From Molossus alvarezi (Eukaryota; Chordata; Mammalia; Chiroptera; Molossidae): DNA of 64,000 nucleotides. Made by a program: the position numbers and the translations under genes. Each line of letters opens with the position of its first letter. The stretch's first letter is position 1. The notes under the pieces are model-generated. The model worked only from the letters and a program-made list of their open reading frames with translations. It was not told where the DNA came from and ran no database searches. Positions 33,362 through 44,718 of the stretch are shown piece after piece. The stretch spans positions 160,756,290 through 160,820,289 of the forward strand of contig CM073885.1 of NCBI GenBank assembly GCA_037176705.1. The letters are read 5' to 3'.

Positions 33362-34060
33362 TTTTTCTGAATATATGAAAGTTGGAGACACCATTCCCTT
33401 TAATCCCTAAATACTTCAGTACACATTTTTTAAAATATAAATATTCTATTACATAGTCGTACTATTATAAAAATCAAGAAATGTAACATTGCCAATATTA
33501 AATCCACAGACCAACCATATTCAGTTTTTTAAGTGGTGACAATAATTTCTTTTATAGCCATTTTTCCCCCTGGCCCATGATCTGGTGATCCAAGAACACA
33601 GATTGCCTTCATTTGTCACAGCTTGTTTTCCTTGCATCTAGTTTCTCAGCCTGTCTTTATATTCTTGATCTTGACATTTTTGAAAAGTGGCTCTTGATTT
33701 TGTAGAATGTCTCTCTATTTGGCTTGTCTGCTGTTTCCTCATAACTAGCTTCAGGTTCTGGAGTTTGGCAGGCATAGCACCAAAGCGCTGTGCTGTTCTC
33801 AGAGCCTCGTGTCGGGAGGCTCATGCTTACTTGTGTCCATATTGGTGATGGCGACTTTGCTCACTTGGGAGTTGCTTGCTCCCTTTGTAGAGAATAAGTG
33901 ATTTGTAAAGAGATACCAGGACACTTATATAAATGTCCTGTTTCTTATTAAGCTTTCATCTACTACTTTTAGTATCTGTGGGTGAGTTTCTGTTTCCAGG
34001 TTGATTGACTTTTATTGGTTATCCATTGATGAGTTTATATCTCCAGGTTGATGAAAGTGT
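33160..34060 (-). mobile_element. Old L1 (L1ME/L1MC-type) 3' region, antisense
   Basis: AATACCCTTTATCCAGAATC, TTGATCTTGACATTTTTGAA, TTTTGTAGAATGTCTCTCTA, GCTGTTTCCTCATAACTAGC and CCTGTTTCTTATTAAGCTTT occur in the order known from old mammalian L1 3'UTRs. Subfamily uncertain. Confidence 0.62.
33329..33360. repeat. (CA)n microsatellite
   Basis: About sixteen CA units, preceded by GTACGCACACACGCACGCGC. Confidence 0.92.
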
Positions 34061-35859
34061 ATGACATCTATTGAACTAAACATGTGTAGGATAATTGTTT
34101 TCTAGCTCTGTCTGTAGAGCTCGATGGATCATAAATGAGGCATACATGTATTCATGGCCTTCATTAGTTATGAAGGCCATGATTAATTAAAATGCTCTGG
34201 CAAAGTGTCATAAAATTAATGGATCTCCTGGGAAGCTGAAGTAGTCAGTTTCAGCCTTTGTTTAATATTTGAAAAACATCTTATAGAGTTGACAGTTCTG
34301 TGTATGTAGAATGTGCATAATCTACATATAATTCTCGGTGGTATAAAATATGTTAATAAAATAAATCCCTAATATGACTTTGCTTTGTTTTCCTTTACCT
34401 TTTCCATTCAAAAATGGAATGAGCAACATTCTAGTTACTTAAAGATTTTATTTATGCTTTAATAAATTGAAGTGTTGCATAACTAAATGTAAAAATACCA
34501 CTTTCTAAGCAATTTTAAGACTATTTCTTATGACAACATAGAAGTATATAGATGCCATCACTCACATACGTAGATGATGCTGCCTCCTCTTCTTCCTGTT
34601 ACATAAATTTTATATTATAGGGAGCATGCAGTATACTTTTTTCCCCTCAATTTTCATGAATAACAACTATGTAGAACCATGAAAACAAAATTAAGGTACA
34701 AATTATTCATGTGTTTAAAAGAAAATTTATGTAAAACAGTAAATATTACTGACCCAAGAATATTGGACTAATTCATAAACAATGTCATAAATAATACAAT
34801 TACTTTGTAAATATTCAGCAAAATAGAATATATATATATGAATATATATATATATATATATATATATTCTCAGAAGGTCTCAGCTCTTCTGTATATCTCA
34901 ATGACTTCTGGGTTACCAGACTTTTCTTGGGTGACTTTGACATTTAAATGTCAACTCTGCCCTGGCAGGGGCCTAGCTAACCAGAGAGGTCCTGGACTAA
35001 CCCACTCCAGAATTCAGTCACCGAGAGCTGGCCCCTTCCCAGCCTCTGCCCAGCCCTCCTCGGTCCCCACATAGACTCAGGGGTTCTCATGAAAGGTCTA
35101 TCAAAGGAAGAGCAGAGCAAAGACTTGCCAACACAGACAGCGAGCACAGTGCCACAGAAGGCTCTTGCTTGCCATGCACTAGGGCTTTCTGCAGGACCAC
35201 CTGCTGAGTGTCTAGAGCCCAGTTTCTGTTCGGTGCTGTCGTAAACTTTATAAATGAGTCTCAAGCATCACTTCCAGTGATAAATGTCAGAGACTTAGAA
35301 TTTTTAATGTGCTTTTATATTACAAGATTGAACTCGCAATCTGTTCAGAGACAGCAAGAAACAAGTTATTAAACTCTGATCTTTGTTTTATGTGCTTAAA
35401 ATGAGAACTCCTAGGGTACAGTTTGATTATTGTGGAGGGGATGGGAATGGAAAAATTTACTAGGGTGTGGGAGCATTTCATTATGATGACAGTCCAGAGT
35501 TAACTCTTTTCGTACCATGCAGGAGATCCAGTAAATCTTCAAAGAGAATAGACACCTTGTGCACATGCTGGGATTACCATCTCAAGGAACCTTTAGCTTC
35601 CTTAGCGTGGACCATATTATTATATTACAAAAGGCTTTCTTTCCAATGTGATCTGTACTTACCATGCTTTACTCACAGGAGCAGCCAACTCAGCATCACA
35701 TGAATGAATTAATTCTTTTGTAATATTTGGCACACAGATGTGAGATTGAGTAGTCCTTAAAATGAATATGCTCTTTATATACACACACACAGATTGCAGC
35801 AGTGTTCTTAAAGCTTTCCAATATTCAGTGGTCTTTTTTGTTTGTTTGTTTTTTAAATA
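34061..35859. other. Unassigned, with (AT)n at 34828-34868
   Basis: A perfect ATATAT run follows a short interrupted one. 34930-35230 is GC-richer, with frames on both strands but no motif. No named repeat elsewhere. Confidence 0.5.
34828..34868. repeat. (AT)n microsatellite
   Basis: ATATATATATG, AATATATATATATAT and more, about 40 bases with one interruption. Confidence 0.9.
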
Positions 35860-36079
35860 TGTGTTCATTGTTTTTTGTTTGTTTTTTTTTTCAGAGAGAG
35901 AGAGAGAAAAGGAGAGATAGAAGCATCCATGTCAGAGAGAAACATCGATCAGCTGCCTCCTGCACATCCCCTACTGGGATCCGGCCTACAACCCAGGCAT
36001 GTTCCCTGACCAGGAATTGAACCGAGACCTCTTAGTCCATGGGAGGATGTTCAGTCCACTGAGCCACACTGGCCAGGCT
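35860..36079 (-). mobile_element. Older Ves-type SINE
   Basis: T-run, CAGAGAGAGAGAGAGAAAAG, AAACATCGATCAGCTGCCTC, CTGACCAGGAATTGAACC and head end CACTGGCCAGGC. It shares the GATCAGCTGCCTCCTGCACA segment with the old SINE at 62707-62922, so the two form a subfamily distinct from young Ves. Confidence 0.8.
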
Positions 36080-36859
36080 TCACTGAGTTAGAGTTCAATC
36101 ACACAGTAATATTTTTATGCAAAATCAAACAAGGTATTTATAGACCCAAAGTGAAATCTTGACCATCTTTGCAAGGTTGCTCATGGATCCAGGAGAACAC
36201 AGCTGCCTTGCATCAGTTGTCCCCACAGATACTGCTCTCCTCCAATGCTTCTTTATTGAACTAGGTGGCTAATAGGCCACTGTTTTATCAAGTGGAAGGG
36301 CCTATGGGCAGCTGGATGGTCAATAACATTGATCATTCATAAATCAAATAATTAAGTCAAATGAAGCCCACACAAGGTAGGTTGACAATTGCATGGAAAG
36401 TAACTTTCCAAGGGCACTTCAAGTGGTACAATGTATTTCGCTAGACTCCAGGTTATTCTGTGTTTCACTTGGAGGGGTAGCTTTGGTTTTGGGGGATATG
36501 TAGAAATACACACATGACAGCCTGTAACTGGGTATTTGTGTTGACTCCCCCTCTAGAGTAAAATCAGGCTGTCCCATTTAACCTGTTCATTCATTCCTCA
36601 GAAGCACCCCACAGGGGACTTCTGCATCTGCTAGGACTCAGACAGGAAAGCTGAAACCGGTACACACACCTCACATTCCTACAGAGCTGTAGCTGCTTCA
36701 ATGAAGAGTTCTTTCTCTCTGATTGTTTCCTCTGGGTAAGAACAGGAATGTTCTCAGAGCTTTTTCTCATCTTCTCTCCATGGCAAGGTAAAGGACAGGA
36801 AGTCAGGGAAACAATGAAATTCCCATTAAAGTCTGTGCTATCTCTTGTTTTGAAAATCA
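36080..36859. other. Unassigned stretch
   Basis: No gene or repeat that I can name. The 115-codon minus-strand frame at 36591-36938 has no domain and overlaps a MIR. Confidence 0.4.
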
Positions 36860-37060
36860 TAGTAATAATAATGTTGTATTTGACACTTATGAAGTGCCTG
36901 TGATGTACCACATATTGTGCTGTAATGTTGACACCCATTGACTCAGATGCTCAAAATGGCCCTAGGATAGGTAGTATCCTCACTTTATAGATGAACTAGG
37001 CTCTTCAGATTAAGTGATAAGGCTGGGATTCAAACCTGGATCACACTGCCCTCAATCAAT
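36860..37060 (-). mobile_element. MIR, antisense
   Basis: AAGTGCCTGTGATGTACCAC, CCTCACTTTATAGATGAACT, TTAAGTGATAAGGCTGGGAT and TTCAAACCTGGATCACACTG match the reverse MIR order. Confidence 0.8.
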
Positions 37061-37139
37061 ATTTAGACAGAAGAATAAGTTAAGGCCAAGTGACTCTAAA
37101 GGTGGAATAAACCAACTTCACAGAGCTCCGTGCTCCCAA

Positions 37140-37255
37140 TAAGACAATAACTACTGTTCACACAGTGTTTAGTAGATGCTGGTTATTATTCTAAGTTCTT
37201 GTATGTATAATTATGCAGTGAATCTTCACCACAACCCTATGAGATAGATACTGTT
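37140..37255 (-). mobile_element. MIR, antisense, partial
   Basis: CAATAACTACTGTTCACACA, TTATTATTCTAAGTTCTTGT, CACAACCCTATGAGATAGAT. It breaks off where a different GC-richer sequence begins. Confidence 0.65.
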
Positions 37256-37867
37256 ACGATCTCTGACACACCTGCCGCAGTAGCAGCAGACTCTGTGGTG
37301 CTTCAGACCTGGATGTGGTAGTGCGAACACACCAAACCTGACAGGAGCAGAAACACCAGCTGCGTCTGTCCCCGTCCCTGCACAATTCCACTTGTGTGAA
37401 TACTTTTGGGTCAATGCGTGGATTGCTCAATAAAACCAAATCCAACAGTAGGTCATTTTGTAGTTAACGTTTGTCTCTTTTAATTACATATATCTTTCTT
37501 AAAATGGAGTTCTTTTTTATTTTTTAAAAAATTTTTGTGTGTTTAAAGTGAAATGTATTACAATGCAGTAAGTGCAGATATTATTAAAAATGATGGTTAA
37601 AATTATAAACTGTTTATAATTTTTCTAATATAAATATTGGAAATAATAACTTCAATTCTATATGTACATAGAATAACAAAAACATAAAATCATGCACAAG
37701 GTCAAAGTATAACTTTGCATATTGTTGTTTTAGGTATCACGTTTATCTTCTCCTGGTCCCAATGTGATTCCAGAATATGAAGGGGTATGCTAATTACTCA
37801 GATTACAGACTTAAAGGGTGTTTTGAATGTGTGTCAGTTATTGCACATTAACAATATTCTAAAATCC
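37256..37867. other. Unassigned; short GC-richer block at 37256-37440
   Basis: 37256-37440 abuts a broken MIR and ends in CTCAATAAAACC. Two overlapping minus-strand frames (62 and 63 codons) exist, but I could not match either to a protein. It may be an inserted retrocopy fragment. The rest is AT-rich. Confidence 0.35.
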
Positions 37868-37883
37868 CTGTTTTTGCTATTCT

Positions 37884-38117
37884 TTTTTTTTTATCCTCAC
37901 CCGAGGATATTTTTCCATTTTTTGTACAGATAGAGTGGGAGGGAGAGAGAGAGAGAGAAACATCGACATGAAGGGACACATCGAGTGGCTGCCACCCGCA
38001 CGACCAACCAGGGCCGGGGACAAACTGCAACCGAAGTACGTGCCCTTAGCGGGAACCGAACCCGGGTCTCTCCGGACCGCAGGCCGACGCTCTACCGCTG
38101 AGCCAAACTGGCCAGGG
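37884..38117 (-). mobile_element. Ves SINE, perfect 16-bp duplication
   Basis: Near-consensus minus copy. CTGTTTTTGCTATTCT lies at 37868-37883 and 38118-38133. Head end GCCAAACTGGCCAGGG. Confidence 0.96.
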
Positions 38118-38262
38118 CTGTTTTTGCTATTCTGATTAAGTAGTTCTAATTCCTGTATTTCTCTTTCTCAGTAGGTCGTGGACATAAAGTTGAGCTAGAA
38201 AAACTGTGATTATAGGACCCAGCATGATATGTATTCCTAAGGATTCATTTAAAAGTGGCCTA

Positions 38263-38500
38263 GCCCTGGCCCGTTTGGCTCAGCGGTTAGAGTGTCAGCC
38301 CGTGGACCAATGAGTCACAGGTTTGATTCCGGTCAAGGGCACGTACCTCAGTTGTGGTTCGCCTGGGCCCTGGTTGGGGTCATGTGGGTGGCAACCACTT
38401 TATGTGTCCCTCTCACACCAGTGTTTCTCTCTCTCTCTCTCTCCCTCCCACTCTATTTGAAGATAAATAGAAAAATATCCTCAGGTGAGGATTAAAAAAA
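38263..38500 (+). mobile_element. Ves SINE, perfect 12-bp duplication
   Basis: GCCCTGGCCCGTTTGGCTCA head, CTCTCTCTCTCT tract, TCCTCAGGTGAGGATTAAAA tail. AAAAGTGGCCTA lies at 38251-38262 and 38501-38512. It opposes the copy 145 bp to its left. Confidence 0.96.
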
Positions 38501-38512
38501 AAAAGTGGCCTA

Positions 38513-38885
38513 AAGTAGTATCAAATAAATAAAAAGAGCTACAGGGCATAAAAGACAATAACTACATCAACACGTAAGTAAAATGAAGCAGCTCACCCTC
38601 TGCTTGCTTACTTGGTTCCATGTCTCTGTAGAAAGGAGGCACCAGAGCCATAAAGAAGCCAGGGAAAATCAGAACTTCTAAGAGTGTGTGTTTGGGGGTG
38701 TGGGGACAGCACAGGGAAGGAGCAGGACAGAAGTGTCAGATTAGAAAAGGAAATTAAACAGAATTACCTATCCTTCCTTGTCCTGCTAAAGCAGGGACTG
38801 GTTCCTGGCCTCCCTCCCCTGCATCCCAGCAGGGCTCTGGGGTCCCTCTGTCCGGAGCACTACATGTGATGCTTAGTCCTTTATG
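38513..38885. other. Unassigned; possibly distal 3'UTR of the LEPROT retrocopy
   Basis: No clear feature. The left boundary of the LEPROT retrocopy was not found and could lie here. Confidence 0.3.
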
Positions 38886-39022
38886 GCAGTGCCTCTCATT
38901 CGATTCTTGGGATCTCATCAAAATGCACTAGGTCTGGGGTGGGGCTTCAGGTTCTGCATTTGTAATCAGTGCCCAGGAGATGCCAGAGCTCTTGGTCTGT
39001 GGCCCATACTTTGAGAAACAAA
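38886..39022 (+). mobile_element. MER5A hAT-Charlie fossil
   Basis: CAGTGCCTCTCATTCGATTC, ATCTCATCAAAATGCACTAG, GGTCTGGGGTGGGGCTTCAG and ACTTTGAGAAAC are in MER5A order, about 137 bp of the usual 189. It may have been carried in as part of the LEPROT 3'UTR. Confidence 0.78.
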
Positions 39023-39680
39023 GGTCTACCACACACAGAGGGAGCCACCTCTGTCCGCTTGGGCCACAAATGTATCTTAGAAATCCTGAGCGGAACTGAG
39101 ACCTGCTCCTATCCAAGCACATCCCCAGGCAAAAGGTGTAGCTACATTGCATATGTGAGCAGCTGGCTACAAGACTGTGTTAATATATTATTTTCTGAGA
39201 GCACCATGACTGTATGGATAGCCAAATAACTTGAGTAAATGGAGTGGTCTATTTGCTGGTAATAAAATGAATCTCTTTCTCATGTAGTTCTCCTTAAAGT
39301 GAACATGATATAAAAGTAAAAAAAAAAAAAAAAAGAACCTAATATATTGAATTCACAGCAAAAGGCCACATGTGCACACACATACATATAGCATGAATGT
39401 TAAGAAATTAAATGCATTTTTAAAAAATCCTCACCTGAGGATATTTTTCTATTGATCTTCAGATAGAATGGGAGGGAGGGAGAGAGAGTGAAACATCGAT
39501 GTGATAGAGCCACATCAACTGGTTGCCTCCTGCACAATCGGACCAGGGCCGGAGATGAACCACAACCGAGACACGTGCCCTTGACCAGAATCGAACCTGC
39601 AAACCTTTGGTCTGCAGGCCCATGCTCTAACCACTGAGCAAACCCAGCCAGGGCTACATGCATTTTATCAGAATATAGTG
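39023..39680 (-). pseudogene. LEPROT: Likely LEPROT 3'UTR portion of the retrocopy
   Basis: Just after the pseudogene stop, the minus strand reads AGCACTATATTCTGATAAAA. After the Ves at 39421-39655 it resumes with GCATTTAATTTCTTAACATT and GTGCACATGTGG, which I recognise as resembling the LEPROT 3'UTR. The resemblance appears to continue beyond a T-run at about 39319-39336 to AGTCATGGTGCTCTCAGAAA. The far end is not defined, and the match rests on memory of the mRNA rather than an alignment. Confidence 0.6.
39421..39655 (-). mobile_element. Ves SINE inside the LEPROT-derived 3'UTR
   Basis: ATCCTCACCTGAGGATATTT, ATCTTCAGATAGAATGGGAG, B-box region TGACCAGAATCGAACCTGC and head end CCCAGCCAGGGCT. 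ATGCATTTT lies at 39412-39420 and 39658-39666 as target duplication. It therefore came after the retrocopy. Confidence 0.9.
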
Positions 39681-40073
39681 CTACCACTGCTCCAAGCCAA
39701 AATCATCTCCTCTTCCAAATACAAGGAAAAAACCTTGAATTGTAAGGAAAATGACTGCATCGCCTGCCAGCACAAGGCCACAGGCTCTGCGTTTGATCAC
39801 AGCCACACGAGCAAGAACAACAGGAAATCCGAAGGCAGAAACAACAGTTCCGGTAGGGAAAACATGCCAGTTCCCGGCAGGCACTGCTCATGGCATCAGA
39901 GTCACATTCACTCTTTTGGCAATGAAATGGGGAGCAGGAGAGATGGCGTGAAATATCAGGACGAACCAGAGCCAGTAAACACCACGATCCTCTAAGGCAC
40001 GTCCCAGCATAAGAGAAGCCAGTCCAATAGCCCCTCTGAAAGGTAACGACACAAGAGCTTGAACGCCCACCGT
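39681..40073 (-). pseudogene. LEPROT: Processed pseudogene of LEPROT (leptin receptor overlapping transcript, endospanin-1)
   Basis: LEPROT encodes a small four-helix membrane protein of the Golgi and endosomes that limits surface leptin receptor. The relic spans start to stop in 393 bases without introns, against 396 expected for 131 codons plus stop. Recognisable pieces are [48 protein letters not shown] and FLTIQGFF, ending EQW and TAG at 39683-39681. Divergent positions favour LEPROT over its paralogue LEPROTL1. The start codon is ACG (40073-40071). A one-base deletion after the AKRV codons and a two-base deletion after the ELA codons cancel, but a stop (about 39890-39888) falls between them. 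No product is expected. Loss of introns marks it as an L1-mediated retrocopy. Confidence 0.95.
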
Positions 40074-41336
40074 ATCTCCCCAGCTGGGGCCATGGCTGCT
40101 TCTGCTTCCCTGCCACTGGAATTATTTCTCATATAGATAGAGCTATTAAAATTTTTTTTTTAACCAAGAGTTTTCTATGGGAGGCCACAGAATCTCAGAA
40201 AGTCCCTATTCTGAAGGAAAATCGGAAGGAAGCCATTCTGCCTCAGCCACCTGCTCGACACTAGAATGACTGAACAGAGAGAACCTCACCGCCAATAGAG
40301 TCTGCAGAACACAGGCTTTGACTGTAGCAGAGGGTACAAACAGGCTTCAACGTTCTTGATAGAAACTGTGATTTTTCTCACTCACAAAACCAACGGTGTC
40401 TCAGAGCTCCACAGTTACCCACCCACAGGATATCCGAAGTCAGCAGCAGCTCACCTGCCAATTAATGTAACAATCCAGTTATTAATTTACTTAAATACCA
40501 AATAATTTAGAATAGAACAGTCATGAAAAAAATCACAAACATCCATCCCCCCAAAAAAAATTAGATAAAAAACTGTCATAAAATTCTTCATGTTTTTCTT
40601 ACTATTCAAGCAATACATGTCCCTTTAGAAAAAATTAGAAAATTTGAATAAACAAGAACATTTTAAAGAAATTGCCCATCATCCCATGACTCAGAAAAAA
40701 AATCTTTGGTGGTTGTTTTTCATGGTTTTATTTCAAAGGACATCTGTGTTCTTCTAACATAGGCTGGCAACTGTGTGATTGATTCACTTTGGCTAATTAC
40801 AAGTGCTTGTCAGGAGCTCTCCTGATTTCTAGTCACTTCCAACGATCTCCCTGCGGAAGGTGCTCAGAGGAGGGTGGATGGTCGTACCATTTTTGCCAAA
40901 TGGCAGGAAAGAAAATGAGAATAACAAGCATACTGGTACTTGAAGATGATCTGGTTAAGCAAGAGATAAACTGCTGTCTGTGAAGTGACGGCCAAGTAAC
41001 AGACCAAGCCGGCGCCTGAGACTCGAGGCCCTTCACTGCTTGTTCTCCATCCCCGTGGCTGACACCAGGAACTCTGCAGTGACCCATGTTCTCCTCCCTG
41101 GCTTAATCTCTGCCTTCGTCTCAGCTCAGCTCAGCGACTTTCTCGCCTCCTATCACAGGTTGTCAGATGAATGCATTTCTTCTTAGGAGCAGGTCCAGTT
41201 AAATCTGGTTTTTAAGCAAAGAGTTTTAGGTGAAAATGTTTTGAGTGTTTATATTTTTAACTTTTGGTGTCCATTTTAGCTTAATAGTAACAAGTGGGGA
41301 ACATGGGGACTATTTGAGGGGACTAAAGGGGTAGAC
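40074..41336. other. Unassigned stretch
   Basis: 40074-40110 may still be LEPROT 5'UTR. No target duplication was found for the retrocopy. 40490-40740 is AT-rich and may be an old repeat. The opposing frames at 40789-41087 have no recognised domain. Confidence 0.4.
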
Positions 41337-41351
41337 AAAAAAGAGACAGTC

Positions 41352-41581
41352 ACCTTGGCCGGTTTGGCTCAGCGGTTATAGTGTCAATCAGCGGTCCAGA
41401 GAGACCTGGGTTTGGTTCCCGCTAAGGACTCGTACCTCAGTTGCAGTTTGTCCCCCATCCCGTTTAGGGTTGTGTGGGCGGCAGCCAGTCGATGTGTCTC
41501 TCTCACATCGATGTTTCTCTCTCTTCCTACTTCTCTCCCTCCCACTCTATCTGAAGATAAATGAAAAAAACGAAACAAAAC
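41352..41581 (+). mobile_element. Ves SINE, 15-bp duplication
   Basis: CCTTGGCCGGTTTGGCTCAG head with degenerate middle, TGAAGATAAATG, then an A-rich tail lacking the GTGAGGATT motif. AAAAAAGAGACAGTC lies at 41337-41351 and 41582-41596. Confidence 0.94.
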
Positions 41582-41730
41582 AAAAAAGAGACAGTCCCTC
41601 GCTGCAGGGCAGACGGCCATGGACAGGGCGAAAGGCTGGGAAGTGAGAAGCATTCACGGCAAGTGGTGTGAGGACAGAAATCAAGGAACAACCGATGTGC
41701 GGGAACAAAACAGATCAAGAAGTCAGATGA

Positions 41731-41965
41731 GCCCTGGCCGGTTTGGCTCAGCGGTTAGAACATCATCCTGCAGTCGAGAGACCCGGGTTCGGTTCCCGCT
41801 AAGGGCACGTACCTCGGTTGCGGTTTGTCCCGGGCCCTGGTTGGGTCGTGCGGGTGGCAACCACTTGATGTGTCCCTTTCTCATCGATGTTTCTCCCTCT
41901 CTCTCCTGCCCACTCTATCTGAACAAAAAATGGAAAAATGTCCTTGGGTGAGGATAAAAAAAAAA
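41731..41965 (+). mobile_element. Ves SINE, perfect 14-bp duplication
   Basis: Near-consensus copy 149 bp from the previous one in the same orientation. AAGAAGTCAGATGA lies at 41717-41730 and 41966-41979. Tail TCCTTGGGTGAGGAT plus poly-A. Confidence 0.96.
41744..41796 (+). promoter_or_regulatory. Pol III A and B boxes of a Ves SINE
   Basis: A box TGGCTCAGCGGT at 41744-41755 and B box GGTTCGGTTCC at 41786-41796, identical to those of the 11012 copy. Confidence 0.7.
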
Positions 41966-41979
41966 AAGAAGTCAGATGA

Positions 41980-43094
41980 GAGGGTCTGGGTTTAAAATAC
42001 TGGTAGGTTACTAGCTTTTATAGAAATGTAATTTCTTCTGGTTTTTTTTTTTTTTTTTTTTTACTTAAACAGTTCTAAGACTGACTGTTGTCATTATATC
42101 ACTTGTCAATTAACATTTATAAATAAAAAAAATCTAAACTTTGTATGATATATGCAGTCTTCAAGCTTGTCCCCTTATGGTATAAGTGTATATTCAATGA
42201 TAAATATTCTTATTTTATAAGTAATCCACAGAAATAGACTTAACATTTTAGAATTCAGCATGGCTATGTCAAGAGTGGAAAATATGTTTTCAGCTGAGTT
42301 AAAAAGAAAAAGGAATCTTTAGTTGAATGACTCTTAAAATATAAATAAAAATTGGAATGAAGAAAAAATCCAGGGAGGGTTGTAAAATGTACTGTGTTGC
42401 AGCGATGCTGGTCATGATTTTGATGGCAAGGAAAAAGTTATAGTGTTTCCCATGCCATCCAAAGGCTAATATCACAATTTATGGACCATATAAAATGTTT
42501 TATTTAAACTCCTGGGAAATTTAAAAACTATATATACCAAGATAATACTTGAGAAAATAAAGAACCCTGTGTTTTAATTCTGTGAGATGGTATAAACATT
42601 ATTAATGTGTGGGAGTTCATAGCTCCCTGGGCCCCTTCGCCTCAACATCTTCTCCAACCCTGCTTTTTTCAAGGAAAAATAGGACAAAAGCCACATGCAC
42701 AGATTTTTGTGGGGGAAAAAAAAGGTTCTTGGAGCTGGAGAGAGGAGAGGCAATGTGCACGGAGGAGCAAGGGATCTGGGGCAAAGATGGGGGCAGGAAA
42801 GGTGGCTGGTGGATTTGGTGAGAGCAAACGGCTGAGCAAATCCTGGGGGATTCGGAGACCATAGCAGTTGCTAACAAGAATTGCATGGATTAATTTTGTG
42901 ACCTATCTTAAATGTTTGAGAGAAAAATGAAGATTGCTAGTCCCATCTGGGCCATTTTTCTTTCACTGTGACCCCGATCCAGAGTTACGCAGTGAGGATC
43001 AGGACTGCTGAAGCAAAGCTGCAGGGGACCAGCTCCATTCTAAGCTAGATCCATATTGGAGGACAAAATCCCATTGCATCGGAGCTTAATGTAT
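41980..43094. other. Unassigned, with a T-run at about 42041-42061
   Basis: AT-rich to 42600, then a GC-richer block at 42600-42890 with frames of 70-89 codons on both strands and no motif. Confidence 0.4.
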
Positions 43095-43230
43095 GTTATC
43101 TTATCTTCAGCCACTGTCTAGTGCTGATGCTATTTGACCTCATTCACAGGAAGGAGAAACTGAGACTTAGAGAGGATGCACATGTTGACCAAGTGCTGAC
43201 AGGTCATGTCCCCAGGCTGTGACCCCTTTC
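43095..43230 (-). mobile_element. MIR fragment, antisense
   Basis: CATTCACAGGAAGGAGAAAC, TGAGACTTAGAGAGGATGCA fits the reverse of the MIR core (GATGAGGAAACTGAGGC). Confidence 0.6.
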
Positions 43231-44485
43231 CTCTCTTCCTAAACAACTTCTCAGTTAAGGATCAACTAACTCTTCCTTGATTTTTCAATTTGGGGGCCCA
43301 ATCACACATCTTTCCCTTTTCTCTCAGGAAAAGTTCAGCAGAACTTGTAGTGTAGCTTTGCTGACTGACTTGTGGACTTTAGGAGGCTTAAAAATCTCTG
43401 TCTCAGATCTTCCCAAGTGAAAAAACAGACATAAAAAATGTTCTTCTCAGTCTTACAGAGAGTTTGTGAAGAATAACAAGTCAAGACCTGCTCTAAAACC
43501 ATTCAGGAGAAAAGCACTTAGTAGAATTAGCAAGAATCAGGATATGATCCATGTTCATCCTGAGATCTTCCAGTCCCTCTTGGTTCTGTTGCTGAGGCAG
43601 AGTTCAGAATCCGAGTCGCACTTCTGCTGTGTGGAAACCTGGAGGTGAGAAGGGATGGTGCCAGATGTCCATTTAGCAGGACAGGTCTTCGAGTTATACC
43701 ATGATTGTGGTATAAAATATCGCACCCTGCAGACTAAACCCTATCCAATCAGACACATGACTTGATGGATTCTGTCCAGGGACACCTGTCATATTACACA
43801 AGCCATTCCTTGTTAGCTTCCTTGTGATAAGTGGCAGTGGCAATAATATAGACTTAAATTCTAGGCTTCTAATCAAATAAATTTAGGGTGAATTCTCTTG
43901 CCATATTAATTTCAGAGAAAACACACATCCAGCAGAGGGGTACTCTTTCCTTTGAGAGCCTCCCTATAATCCAGGGACCGCTTGGAGAGTGGCGAGTCCT
44001 TTGATGCCAGAAGTTACTCAACCCATCTGAAGAGGAAGAGAACGCCAAATGTTTGGCAGTGGGAAGGGCACCAGATCTTGTTGGTTCTTTGTGGTCAGGC
44101 AGCTTTGTGGTGGCAGATTGCCTAACTTTCCTGCAGCATCTGAGACCAAGAAACTCAGAAAGTAAAGTCACTCCATCAAGAGAATAATAATAATTTGAGA
44201 GAAGCCTCTTTGCTTTTTGTTAGAGCTGATCTGATCCATGGCTGATTGGACCCAAAAGAAGAGACATACTGATTTGGTGTCCTCTGGCTGACTATGATAA
44301 CATAATGAGGGTGTTCTACCTTGGTAGGGTGCAAGATAAGATCTTGGTATTTTAGCAGAAGACAACCAAGTAAAACAATAGATCACAGAATCCAGGGTGA
44401 GCCCAGGAAGTCAATGGGAACTTTGTCCTAGTTAGAGAAACAATGCATTTCAGACTATAGTCTTTTCTTCAAGGCTCTCGGAAGT
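43231..44485. other. Unassigned stretch
   Basis: A 100-codon minus-strand frame at 43869-44171 and a 72-codon one beside it show no domain. No named repeat. Confidence 0.4.
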
Positions 44486-44493
44486 CTCTGAAG

Positions 44494-44718
44494 CAATGGT
44501 TCTCTACCTTCCTAATGCCACGACCCTTGAATACAGTTCCTCATGTTGTATGTGGGTGTATCTGCATGTGGGCAGACCCGCCTGGAGACAGATAGAGGAG
44601 CTATGTTTTGGTTCCTAAGACCATCGGAAATATGTGTTTTCCTATGATCTTAAGCGACCCCTGTGAAAGGGTCGTTCAGCCCCCAAAGGGGTCGCGACCC
44701 ACAGGTTGAGAACTGCTG
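44494..44718. mobile_element. Non-autonomous hAT element, SPIN/URR1-like, 225 bp
   Basis: Ends CAATGGTTCTCTACC and GGTTGAGAACTGCTG are inverted repeats. Inside are GATCTTAAGCGACCCCTGTG, AAAGGGTCGTTCAGCCCCCA and GGGGTCGCGACCC, a subterminal signature of the SPIN group of hAT transposons. An 8-bp duplication CTCTGAAG / CTCTAAAG (44486-44493, 44719-44726) has one mismatch, and the right copy has TA at its centre. The interior is shorter than typical, so it is an internally deleted form. No transposase. Confidence 0.88.

Noticed and set aside
39703..40116. 137-codon minus-strand frame
   Set aside because: It is an out-of-frame reading of the LEPROT pseudogene. The Cys-rich look is an artefact of the shifted frame.
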